A DNA stretch of 18,382 bases from Thioploca sp. (GTDB taxonomy: Bacteria; Pseudomonadota; Gammaproteobacteria; Beggiatoales; Beggiatoaceae), in assembly GCA_011371325.1 (NCBI GenBank), contig DRQV01000191.1:1-18382 (forward strand). The letters run 5' to 3'. This document shows positions 8,601-16,100 of this stretch, piece after piece. Each line of letters begins with the position of its first letter. The first letter of the stretch is position 1. The position numbers and the translations under genes are program-made. Below the pieces are notes generated by a model that was not told where the DNA came from, did not search any database, and was given only the letters and a program-made list of their open reading frames with translations.

Positions 8601-9428
8601 ATTATGAGTTTCTACTTTCATCAAAATATCTATTGCTTCTTCGTGTGACTTGTATATATTATTAGTATCTGGAAAAAAGCGTTGGCCGATAAAACCTTGT
8701 AATACCGCAGAATTATCATGATAAGCAGATAATACTTTACCCGGATTTTGCTCGTGCGTGTAACGAATCATTTGAAATAATGATGATAACTGGGGTTGTT
8801 TATCTATTGTCCAATCTGCATTAAAAATCTTATGTCGACAATGTTCAGAATTGGCCTGAGCAAACATCATTAATTCAACATCAGTTAGATTTCTATTTAA
8901 TTCTTTAAAATTAGTGTATAAATAATCTATTTCATCTATAGATAAAGCTAACCCCTGAGCTTGATTCGCTTGGATTAAAGCTTGTTTACCATTAGCTAAA
9001 ATATCAATCATTTGTAACGAACGAGAGGTTGCTTGGGTAAATATGTTCTGCTCAATATTTGTTAACAATCTTTCTGTCATTCGATCATGGATTAAATTTA
9101 AATCAATTTTAGAGTCGTTAAGATTTGGCCACCATACTCCTCTTTCCAAAGTTTTTATTGTTGTTAAACCACAAACATGAGCAATATCAGTTGCTTTAGT
9201 TGACCAAGGTGAAATGGTTCGTGGTAAAACTAAGAGACCCGATTGTAGTTCAGAAATTTGGCAATTTGATAATAAAGCTTGTAAATGAGATTCTTCAACT
9301 TCTGATAAAGGTCGTTTTAAGTCAATAAAGTATATATATTTAGCTCTATCTAAAGTATCAATTTGAGCTAATTCTAGCAATTTATTATGACGAAAAGTTG
9401 AAAGTGCAAAATCACCGATATAATACAT
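5682..9428 (-). CDS. purL: Phosphoribosylformylglycinamidine synthase (large single-chain PurL)
   Basis: PurL converts FGAR, ATP and glutamine to FGAM, the fourth step of de novo purine synthesis, in the cytoplasm. This is the large single-chain form typical of gammaproteobacteria: 1248 residues (E. coli about 1295). The N-terminal PurS-like domain occupies roughly 1-140. The linker and first synthetase domain contain NSEHCRHKIFNADW (about 192-205), VETHNHPTAISPFPG (from about 271) and the RDEGATGRGAKPKAG loop. The second half holds MVGPWQVPVADCAVT and GKDSLSM. The C-terminal class I glutamine amidotransferase has nucleophile C1095 in GVCNGCQM, and H1211 and E1213 in MPHPERLF. All expected catalytic motifs are intact. 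The start is ATG at 9426-9428 with a weak GAG-containing site upstream. A good promoter lies about 95 bp upstream, so the gene is probably transcribed alone. Confidence 0.97.
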   Translation of the reverse strand: MYYIGDFALSTFRHNKLLELAQIDTLDRAKYIYFIDLKRPLSEVEESHLQALLSNCQISELQSGLLVLPRTISPWSTKATDIAHVCGLTTIKTLERGVWWPNLNDSKIDLNLIHDRMTERLLTNIEQNIFTQATSRSLQMIDILANGKQALIQANQAQGLALSIDEIDYLYTNFKELNRNLTDVELMMFAQANSEHCRHKIFNADWTIDKQPQLSSLFQMIRYTHEQNPGKVLSAYHDNSAVLQGFIGQRFFPDTNNIYKSHEEAIDILMKVETHNHPTAISPFPGAATGSGGEIRDEGATGRGAKPKAGLTGFSVSNLRIPNNIQPWESEYGTPSRLATALQIMLEAPIGASSFNNEFGRPAICGYFRTFEMEVNGRQRGYHKPIMLAGGVGNIRANDVQKQVISPNSVIIVLGGPAMLIGLGGGAASSMVSGHSNEDLDFASVQRGNPEMQRRCQEVIDTCWRMNDSNPIISIHDVGAGGLSNALPELVNDSNRGGNFNLQAIPSIDSSLSPLEIWCNEAQERYVLAIAKENLPIFDKICGRERCPYAVVGEATAKQQLKLTNDNTKLIDMPNSVLFGKPPKMLREVERQSPNLLPLDLTQINLQEAALRILHLPTVASKSFLITIGDRTVGGLTVRDQMVGPWQVPVADCAVTATSYGSITGEAMAIGERTPLALLDAPASGRMAIGEALTNIAAARIEQLNDIVLSANWMAAAGQPNEDLALFETVQAIAMELCPAIGINIPVGKDSLSMHTQWQDKAVTSPISLIISAFARVTDIGLSLTPQLKPDNTVLILVDLGCGKNRLGGSALAQVYNQLGNIAPDLDNPKDLVSFFLAIQTLNQQGKILAYHDRSDGGLFTTLCEMAFAGHTGLDINLDSLGESLASLFNEELGAVLQIKATDFIEVQTWFKQNTDLNIHLIGQPNDTGILNFYHQESLILRFERNELYKVWSRTSYQMQRLRDNPDCAEQEYNHLIENKGLSVKYNFSLQAPNIIGIKPRIAILREQGINGQLEMAAAFDRAGFTCVDVHSSDILSGKTTLQDFQALVACGGFSYGDVLGAGGGWAKSILFNTRAYDEFSAFFQRSDTIALGVCNGCQMLAQLQELIPGANWPKFTRNLSEQFESRLAMVKIIKSASVFLQGMENSRLPIVVAHGEGRITDTVANELITLQYIGNNEQATEIYPANPNGSKSGVTGLTSKDGRVTIMMPHPERLFLSSQYSWLPDYWSNEYGPWMQMFWNARRMFQN

Positions 9429-9521
9429 TTTGTTCTCGATTGGAATAGGTGTGTGGGATAGCTTTTAACTGATAATTATTAGATATAAAATATGTAACCT
9501 ACTATGAATAATCTTGCCATA

Positions 9522-9550
9522 ATTAAAACAATAAAATAAATAGATGTCAA
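9522..9550 (-). promoter_or_regulatory. Candidate sigma70 promoter for purL
   Basis: Reading leftward, a perfect TTGACA (9545-9550) is followed after 17 bp by TTTAAT (9522-9527, five of six to consensus). This is the best promoter-like match I found in the window. It predicts a transcript start near 9515 and a leader of about 87 bases before purL. The -35 is one arm of an inverted repeat, TGTCAAT (9545-9551) and ATTGACA (9569-9575). Confidence 0.55.
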
Positions 9551-9575
9551 TTATATGGTATTATCAACATTGACA
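9545..9575. promoter_or_regulatory. Inverted repeat overlapping the purL -35, possible operator
   Basis: TGTCAAT at 9545-9551 and ATTGACA at 9569-9575 are perfect 7 bp inverted arms separated by 17 bp. The left arm overlaps the proposed purL -35 box. The half-site spacing (24 bp centre to centre) would suit a dimer contacting two turns of the helix. It is unlike the E. coli PurR box, and the arms may simply be two chance TTGACA-like strings. Confidence 0.25.
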
Positions 9576-9629
9576 TAAAAAAATTGATATAAAGTTAAAC
9601 TTGTGCAGATGATAATACTGTTATAGTTT

Positions 9630-11000
9630 TCATGGCAATACTCCCAAATAATTAACGAACGCATCCTGTGCCATTTGTGATTCATATTCAGTGGCTAAAA
9701 TTGGTTTAAGTGGCAAGCCTTCAATAACTGGAATCACATCGGTAATGATAATTTTTTCACCAACTTCAATACCTTGATCAATAACCACTAATTGTCCCTG
9801 TTTATATAAAATACTTACTGGCCGAATCTCCAATTTATTGTCACCTGTAGCAATATAAACCCGACCTTGATGAATTGCTTTCCTAGGCACAACTAACATT
9901 TTTTGAGCTGGAGCAGAGAATTGAACCGCAACGTACATACCTTTCAATAAGGGTGGACGTTTACCCGGAATAACATTTTCATATGGTTTATTAACTATCA
10001 CTACTAAATCAATCATATCACGAATAGGGTCAATGGATTCACCTATACGGATTAATTTACCTTGCCATTTTTCCACATCATTACTTACCAAATGCACGAT
10101 AGCTTCTAATTGCATTTTATCCAGTATTTTTGACAAGGATTTTGGGTCTTGTAAATTAGCACTATGATTACCCAATCCAATTAATAAGGGACGAAATCGA
10201 CTGGTTGCTAATTTGGCATTGATTTCAACAGCTTGAATTCCTAAAGCCTCAAATAATACGCTACCGACTGAGGTAAATTCTCCCTTTTCCACCGATACAT
10301 TACCAATCCGAGCATCAAACGGTAATTTAATTTCAGTACGTCCTAAGGTATCTTTACTTTGTGCTAACTGAGTTTTGGACTGTTCAATTTGGGATTTAGT
10401 TATAGCTTTACGACTAGCATAGCTGGATAATTTACCTTGTAAATCTTCAACTTGTTGACGTAATTGCAAAACTTTCTGTTCTTCAATATCTACCACAGAA
10501 CGAGAGATTACCTTCTTTTTCCAAATTTTAATTATCCGATTTAATTCTTTTTGTCCAACTTTTAAGTTTTCTTTAGCTAGTTTTAATGAATTACGAGTGG
10601 CTTTTTCTTCAACTTCTAATTGTGTTAACGCTGATTTACTACTACTCAATCCAGATTTACTTTGTGCTAAAGAAAACTCAAAAGTTGTTGGTTCAATGCG
10701 TAACACCACAGTACCTTTGGCTAAACTACCACCTTGTTTCAATTTAGGATGAATATAACTAATTTTTCCACTAACCTCAGTTTTAACTTTTAGTAAAATA
10801 GCTGGTTCTACATTGCCATAAGCCGTAGCCCGAGTTCGGAAAGGAATTTTTTTAACTGTGATAACTTCTACAGTTTTAGTTGGAAACTGCAATACTTCAT
10901 GTTTGATAGGTGGCTTGGATTTCACTTTATAAATTACCAAACCAACTGCTATGATAACGATTAATGGAAGAATAAATACTGTCTGGAAGATTTTTTTCAT
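9630..11000 (-). CDS. Periplasmic adaptor (HlyD/RND membrane-fusion family) of an efflux system
   Basis: Proteins of this family sit in the periplasm and link an inner-membrane transporter (RND or ABC) to an outer-membrane channel. From the ATG at 10998-11000 the protein has 456 residues: a single hydrophobic anchor at about 5-25 (VFILPLIVIIAVGLVIY) and a first barrel/lipoyl half with TEVSGKISYI and VLRIEP (74-104). Then comes a long Q/K/S/L-rich helical hairpin, likely coiled coil (about 105-225). The second lipoyl half has LPFDARIGNVSVEKGEFTSVGS, and beta-barrel and membrane-proximal domains follow to the C-terminus. The frame extends 12 codons upstream to a TTG at 11034-11036, but the ATG places a normal signal-anchor at the N-terminus and I prefer it. 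No transporter or outer-membrane channel gene is beside it, so the substrate cannot be inferred. Confidence 0.85.
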   Translation of the reverse strand: MKKIFQTVFILPLIVIIAVGLVIYKVKSKPPIKHEVLQFPTKTVEVITVKKIPFRTRATAYGNVEPAILLKVKTEVSGKISYIHPKLKQGGSLAKGTVVLRIEPTTFEFSLAQSKSGLSSSKSALTQLEVEEKATRNSLKLAKENLKVGQKELNRIIKIWKKKVISRSVVDIEEQKVLQLRQQVEDLQGKLSSYASRKAITKSQIEQSKTQLAQSKDTLGRTEIKLPFDARIGNVSVEKGEFTSVGSVLFEALGIQAVEINAKLATSRFRPLLIGLGNHSANLQDPKSLSKILDKMQLEAIVHLVSNDVEKWQGKLIRIGESIDPIRDMIDLVVIVNKPYENVIPGKRPPLLKGMYVAVQFSAPAQKMLVVPRKAIHQGRVYIATGDNKLEIRPVSILYKQGQLVVIDQGIEVGEKIIITDVIPVIEGLPLKPILATEYESQMAQDAFVNYLGVLP

Positions 11001-11303
11001 GTTTTTAATGGTTTGATAGAAGATTGTTACCAGCAATTTTTAATTATTGGATCAGAGGTAAAATATAGAATATAATTAACCATAGTTGCTTATTTGAGCT
11101 ACATATACTAAAAAATATTGTTTTACAATAGTAACTATTTAATAAATAATATTTTTATAGTTAATAAATTATAGTTTTAGCCAAATTAAATTAGACAAAT
11201 ATTCTATATTGATTTATTATATTGCGAATTACTAATTAAGTATAGCTTTATGTATATTTAAAAATTTATATATTTACCATAACATATTTGATACGAACAT
11301 TTC
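11001..11303. other. AT-rich divergent intergenic region
   Basis: This roughly 300 bp region separates the leftward adaptor gene from the rightward paralogue pair. It is almost entirely A/T. I found no convincing -35/-10 pair on either strand and no RNA gene. The one ordered element is the inverted repeat TATTGT-TTT-ACAATA at 11116-11130. Confidence 0.6.
11116..11130. promoter_or_regulatory. 15 bp inverted repeat in a divergent promoter region
   Basis: TATTGT and ACAATA are perfect 6 bp inverted arms around a TTT centre. The element lies roughly midway between the divergent adaptor gene and the first paralogue, where a shared operator would be expected. There is no T-run after it, so it is not an intrinsic terminator. 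In such AT-rich DNA a chance origin cannot be excluded. Confidence 0.22.
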
Positions 11304-12083
11304 ATGCAAATTTACTCTATCAGAATTGAAAATCAAAGTGCAGATAGTCATACTATTTCAGTAACTTTGTTACAAGCTTTGTTATCTGTTCTTATTGAAG
11401 GTAGTAAAGGAGCTTTACGATTACGAACTGAAGGTAGGAGTATAGTGCGTGGAGCTCCTCCTCAATGGATAAAATCCGCTACTACTTTTTCCATGACATT
11501 CAAAGATAAACAATTACAAATTGGTTCTCCTACTTTATATGAATCAGTTCCAGAATTATTTCATGAAACCGAAAAAATGGAAGGGCTACTTCCAGAAAAT
11601 ACTGCTATTGATTATTTCCAAGAAAGTCTGATTGCTATATTAAATGATGAACCAGAAGATCATTTATATGATAAAGCACTCTTAGATTTACTGCTGGGAT
11701 TTCGTAATATATTTTATCAAGGTGTGGATTCAATTCATTTTTTTACTGATGGATTAGAAATAAATTTAGGAACTACAAAATATTTTAAAAATTTAGTAGA
11801 TAAAATTCCGCCTCCACGTCGAGTAAAAATGGCTGGTAAGTTAGATGATATTAGATCAAATGATCGAACTTTTAAATTAATCACAACACCAAATAATGTT
11901 ATTATTAAAGGGATTACTCAACCAATGACTCAAAAAGAAGTTCAAGTTTTGTTGAGTGAAGAAGTATTAATTTCTGGCATCGCATTTTACACTACAAGCG
12001 GAAAAATTCTTAGGATTGAAACAGATCAAATATCACTAGCAAATGCTCATGATGAATATGAGAAAGTAATTTGTGAAATATAA
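11304..12083 (+). CDS. Unknown protein, first of a tandem paralogue pair
   Basis: I do not recognise a named family. The 259-residue protein has no signal peptide or membrane helix, so it is probably cytoplasmic. Its N-terminal block contains EGSKGALRL (32-40), TEGRS (42-46) and VRGAPPQW (48-55), ending with SPTL and PELF by residue 86. These motifs are almost unchanged in the next gene. A middle helical part carries DYFQESL and YDKALLDLL (122-130). A beta-rich C-terminal module (about 174-243) begins AGKLDDI and ends SGKILRIETDQI, a layout that suggests a small beta-barrel (OB- or SH3-like). The ATG at 11304 has no clear Shine-Dalgarno, but similarity to the paralogue begins at this Met. The motif block vaguely recalls unnamed hypothetical proteins of other AT-rich and environmental bacteria; that is memory, not a search. 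Confidence 0.8.
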   Translation: MQIYSIRIENQSADSHTISVTLLQALLSVLIEGSKGALRLRTEGRSIVRGAPPQWIKSATTFSMTFKDKQLQIGSPTLYESVPELFHETEKMEGLLPENTAIDYFQESLIAILNDEPEDHLYDKALLDLLLGFRNIFYQGVDSIHFFTDGLEINLGTTKYFKNLVDKIPPPRRVKMAGKLDDIRSNDRTFKLITTPNNVIIKGITQPMTQKEVQVLLSEEVLISGIAFYTTSGKILRIETDQISLANAHDEYEKVICEI

Positions 12084-12117
12084 TTATAGATATCTGATTT
12101 TATAACAATTATATATA

Positions 12118-12945
12118 ATGCAAACTTATAAAATAGAAATTGAAACCATAAATACAGATTACCAAATGATTTCTGTAACATTATTACAATCATTATTATG
12201 GGTTATTACTGAAGGCAGTAAAGGGGCTTTAAGATTATGCACTGAAGGACGTAGTACTGTGCGTGGAGCTCCTCCACAATGGGTTAAACATGCTACCAAT
12301 TTTTCGATAGCGTTTAAAGATAAAAAATTATATATTCAGTCACCAACTTTACAGGAAATAACACCAGAACTATTCCAACAAAATAATGAATTTCCAGAAT
12401 TAAGTTCAGAACGAACTAGTTTAGATTACTTCCAAGATAGTTTAGCTATTGCAATTTTAAGTTCCCCGCTTTCTAATCAAAAAGTGGAAGCAAGTATGTC
12501 AAATTTATTATATGATAAAGCATTATTAGAAATATTTTATGGCTTTAACAAGGTATTTCAACAGGGAGTCAAATCAATTCATTTTCTTAATGGCAATGGA
12601 ATTCAGATAACTCCAGACTCTATATCTATATTTCGTAAATTAATATCTATCGTTCCCTTTCCATGCCAAATTAAAATTGTTGGAATACTTGAATCGATTA
12701 GAAATTATGATAGAACTTTTAACTTGGTGGTAAATGATTATTTGCTTAAAGGAATATCTAAGAATATGTTTTCTAAGGAAACTGATACTATGATAGGCAA
12801 AGAAGTGTTAGTTATAGGAATAGCTTATTTTACTTCAATTGGAAAAATTTTAAGAATTGAAACTGATAAAATAATGATTCCTGAAGAACGTGAAAAAAAA
12901 TTGTGGAAAAAATTACCTTTGCTAAGGGCGGAAACCATCGAGTGA
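12118..12945 (+). CDS. Unknown protein, second of a tandem paralogue pair
   Basis: This 275-residue protein is a clear paralogue of the gene 34 bp upstream: 59 of the first 86 residues are identical by direct comparison. The N-terminal motifs EGSKGALRL, TEGRS and VRGAPPQW recur unchanged, and SPTL, PELF, DYFQ and YDKALLE follow in the same order. The C-terminal module (about 186-252) again ends with GKILRIETDKI. Differences are an insert of about 10 residues before YDKALL and a longer, lysine-rich tail (about 252-275). The middle has diverged strongly. At DNA level a 17-base identical word covers the VRGAPP codons in both genes (11445-11461 and 12259-12275). Spacing and orientation suggest co-transcription. 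Function is unknown; duplicated subunits of one complex or divergence after duplication are both possible. Confidence 0.8.
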   Translation: MQTYKIEIETINTDYQMISVTLLQSLLWVITEGSKGALRLCTEGRSTVRGAPPQWVKHATNFSIAFKDKKLYIQSPTLQEITPELFQQNNEFPELSSERTSLDYFQDSLAIAILSSPLSNQKVEASMSNLLYDKALLEIFYGFNKVFQQGVKSIHFLNGNGIQITPDSISIFRKLISIVPFPCQIKIVGILESIRNYDRTFNLVVNDYLLKGISKNMFSKETDTMIGKEVLVIGIAYFTSIGKILRIETDKIMIPEEREKKLWKKLPLLRAETIE

Positions 12946-13060
12946 ATTTATATATTAAATTTGTGATTGGTGTTTTTGTGAGTACGTTCACTATATAGCA
13001 GTCTGATTCAACCAGTATATAGAAAAGCTTGTGAAATGGTTCTATTCTTAATAACTTATA

Positions 13061-13076
13061 TCACAGTATATTGTGA
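13061..13076. repeat. Imperfect 16 bp palindrome between convergent genes
   Basis: TCACA at 13061-13065 and TGTGA at 13072-13076 are inverted around a six-base centre. The element lies between the second paralogue and the end of yhdP. Its half-site order is the inverse of a CRP site (TGTGA-N6-TCACA), and there is no promoter or T-run next to it, so no role is assigned. Confidence 0.2.
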
Positions 13077-13081
13077 GGCCA

Positions 13082-13111
13082 TCTACCTGTTATTGATTTG
13101 ATACAGGTAGA
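13082..13111 (-). repeat. Hairpin spanning the yhdP stop codon
   Basis: TCTACCTGT (13082-13090) and ACAGGTAGA (13103-13111) form a perfect 9 bp stem with a 12-base loop. The yhdP TAA stop (13090-13092) lies at the loop/stem edge. No T-run follows on either strand, so it is not a standard intrinsic terminator. It could act as a 3' stabilising hairpin or aid termination between the convergent genes. Confidence 0.4.
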
Positions 13112-16100
13112 ATTTCTGGTTTATCCCAGTTTCCAGTAATATGATATTGGAAATTTATTATAGGTTCTAATTCCACTTGCAATGCTTGTTGAATTATTAA
13201 AGCAGCAGCTCCCCCACTTAATCCTAATGCTAAAGTTCCAGCTACTGCTATGGGAGTGGAAAAATGTGGATATACAGTGATAAATTGGTCGTATTTTTTA
13301 TTTAAAATATCGGTGCTGCCATCGATTTTAACCCTTGCGGATGGCCCTTGTAAAATAAATTGCTTAGTACTAGCTACACCTTTCTTAATAAAAAAATTGC
13401 CTGCAATAGTATCAAATCCAAAACCTTTTCCAAATACATCCCGAAAATCTAAATTTAACCGTCGTGGTAAGGAATAAACATCGAATAAACCAAAAATTCT
13501 ACCTACTCCTGGATCGATGTCCACAATATTACCAGCCATAGTAACAATATTTAAAGTTCCAACTAAATTTGCAATATCCACAGCATAAGGGGCAGCAAAC
13601 CAATATGAATTCAGATTTACTTTGATAGCTTCCCCAACTATGGGTGGGTTAGAATAGCCAAATTGTTGCAACATATTACCAATATTGTCGCTATTCAATG
13701 TGGCCTTTAGGCGAGTCTGGTGCTGGCTTGCAACATAACGCCATTTACCTGTAGCTTGCAAATCCATAGTTGGCGATTTAGTGGCTAAATTAAATTTTAA
13801 ACCATCATCGTTTGATTTAGTATTTAATTGAACTGTTCCTAAATCAATATCAGCAATTTTTAACAAATCACAATTGAAGCTTACAATAGGTAAGTGATGC
13901 GGATTGGGTGGTTTGGATTTATTAGTAGTAGTGGATTTGGGAATGGCTAAAATCAGTTTGGTAAAATCTAATATCAGTTTATTTTGTAATTTATTGAACT
14001 CTATCTTTCCAGCGATTTTATCACTCGTAATATCTGCTTGCCATAAAGAAGGATCATATTTAGAGTGCAGTTTAACATTAGCTAGTTCTTGACCTGCAAC
14101 TTCTAATTTATCTAATTTAAGCTCTAATATAGTATTAATTGATAGTTTACTATCTGCTGTCGAATCTGAAGTTTTAAAGTTAAATTTTTCTGTCCAAGCA
14201 GTGATTGATAGTAAATTAGGAATAGTTCCTTGAATTTTTAATAATTTTTTCTGAGGTAATTTTGCTAAATTAGTTCCAAATACTAAGTTACCACGTTCTA
14301 ATTTACCTTGTTTAAGATAAAATATATTATTGAATATCTTGCCATAGGTAGTTTTGAGCAAAAGACCTTCATTAGAATCAAAATGTAATTTTATAGCTAA
14401 AGGTATTGTTTTGTTAGTTATTTTACCGATTGGGCGAGGTAATTTGATAAACATATCTTTTAAGCTGGCTTGTATCTCTATGTCGGTATAATTATTTCCA
14501 GCCATCGAACTATTGGGAAAATTAATCTTTATATCTAAAGGAGTTGTACCAGCTAAAATTTGTGGTAAAGGTAATTTAGAAGCTGCTGGAATGAAATGTT
14601 GTAAATAGTATTGGATAAACTCTGGATCAGCAATACTGTGAACTTTCAAAGTAGTTCGTTGAGATAATTGATTAGTTTTAGTGAACATGGAAAATTTAAT
14701 TGGAGTACCACGTAATTTCCCGTGCATATTGTCGGCAGATACTTGTTGCTGATCAAATTTTAATTTCCCAGTAATGTCTGTTACCGTTATACCAAATGAT
14801 TTATCATGCAATCTAGTCTTGTCAAACAGAAGCTGGCCAGTTATCGAGGTTTTTTTATTGGCAAGTAATGGAATAGATAAATCCAGTTCCAAATCTAATT
14901 TACCTTGCAAGTCTAATTCATCAAATTTAATAGTATCCCGTAATGGACTATTTGAAATAAAATCTAAACTATCAGCGATACTGCCCTTAGCATTAACTGT
15001 CACGTCAATTGATGAAGCATCTTTAAATAAGCTGGCTATTTTCACTTGTAAAGCTGCTAATTGTAAGTTAAGACTTTTACCATTATTGACTTCAACTGTT
15101 AAATTTTGCTCTTTAATTACAATCTGGCCTTTAGCCTGAGTAAGTTGTGGCCAACCATTAGCATATTGGATTGACAGATCATTAAAATTAGTTTTGAAAT
15201 AAAATTGTTCAAGTAAGTTATCAATTGAGCCACGAATGATGGCTTTAGTATTATTTAAATTACCTAAAAATTGAGCTTTCTTAAACCATTTAACTACTCC
15301 TGGAATTTTTTTATTGGGTAAATAACTTGCTACTTTGGAGAGCTTACCTTTATTAAGATTTATAACCAAATCAGCATAAGGAATCTGGCCATTTTGAGGA
15401 ATTTTTAAGCTACCGTTAACTTGGATATTATTTTTAAAAGCTTGTAATTTTTTAATAGTCAATGTTTGCTGTTGCCAAAGTAATTTTCCCTTTAAATCTG
15501 TTAATATTAACGGTTTACTATACCAATCAGACATATCAAGTTTTATATCACCTTGGTTAATAGTAAAGCTAATTTCCTTAGCATCAAACTCTAGTTGACC
15601 AGTTAAATCTTGGATAGTAATACGTTCAAAATCATTAAGTTGATAATTATTAATCGTTAATTTTTCAACAAGAGCCTTAATTTTAAATACTTTACCAATG
15701 CTTTCTAAATTAATTTGGACTTGTTTAAAATCACCTGTTAAATTAGGTTGTACTTGATTAGGAATATATTTAATTAATTTTTTTAACTTGCTTTGGCCAA
15801 CTGTTATCAATAAATTGCTGTTTAATATCCCATTATTCATCGTTACTTTGCCGGCAACTTTTACTGGTATGCCATCAACTACAGCTTTTAATTTATCAGT
15901 AGTTGCCATCCAACGTTTTAGATCAACAGAGCCTTGTAATCGAGTTAAAATGATTGGATATTCAGTTGAAGCTATTGTAGCTCGATCAATATGTAATTGA
16001 CCTGATTTGGAGTTTATCAGTAAATGGCCTGAAAAATTTTGAATTTTTGCTGGTGGTAAAGGTAAGTTTAAATTGGAGAAATTAGCATCTATTTGCCAAG

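Noticed and set aside
9570..9593. TTGACA followed by TATAAA on the + strand as a rightward promoter
   Set aside because: The spacer is only about 12 bp and no + strand gene follows for 1.7 kb.
11034..11036. TTG as the start of the adaptor protein
   Set aside because: The upstream 12 codons put extra residues before a normal Met-Lys-Lys signal anchor, and an ATG exists at 10998-11000.
13061..13076. CRP-like site
   Set aside because: The half-sites are in the opposite order to a CRP site and there is no promoter nearby.
12946..13081. Intrinsic terminator between the second paralogue and yhdP
   Set aside because: I found no GC-rich stem followed by a T-run on either strand; only the non-terminator hairpin at 13082-13111.
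14774..15139. A 121-codon + strand open frame inside yhdP
   Set aside because: Antisense to yhdP, Ser/Leu/Asn-rich in the way opposite-strand shadows of AT-rich genes are, and with no start signal. The same applies to shorter + strand frames at 13250, 13904 and 15788.
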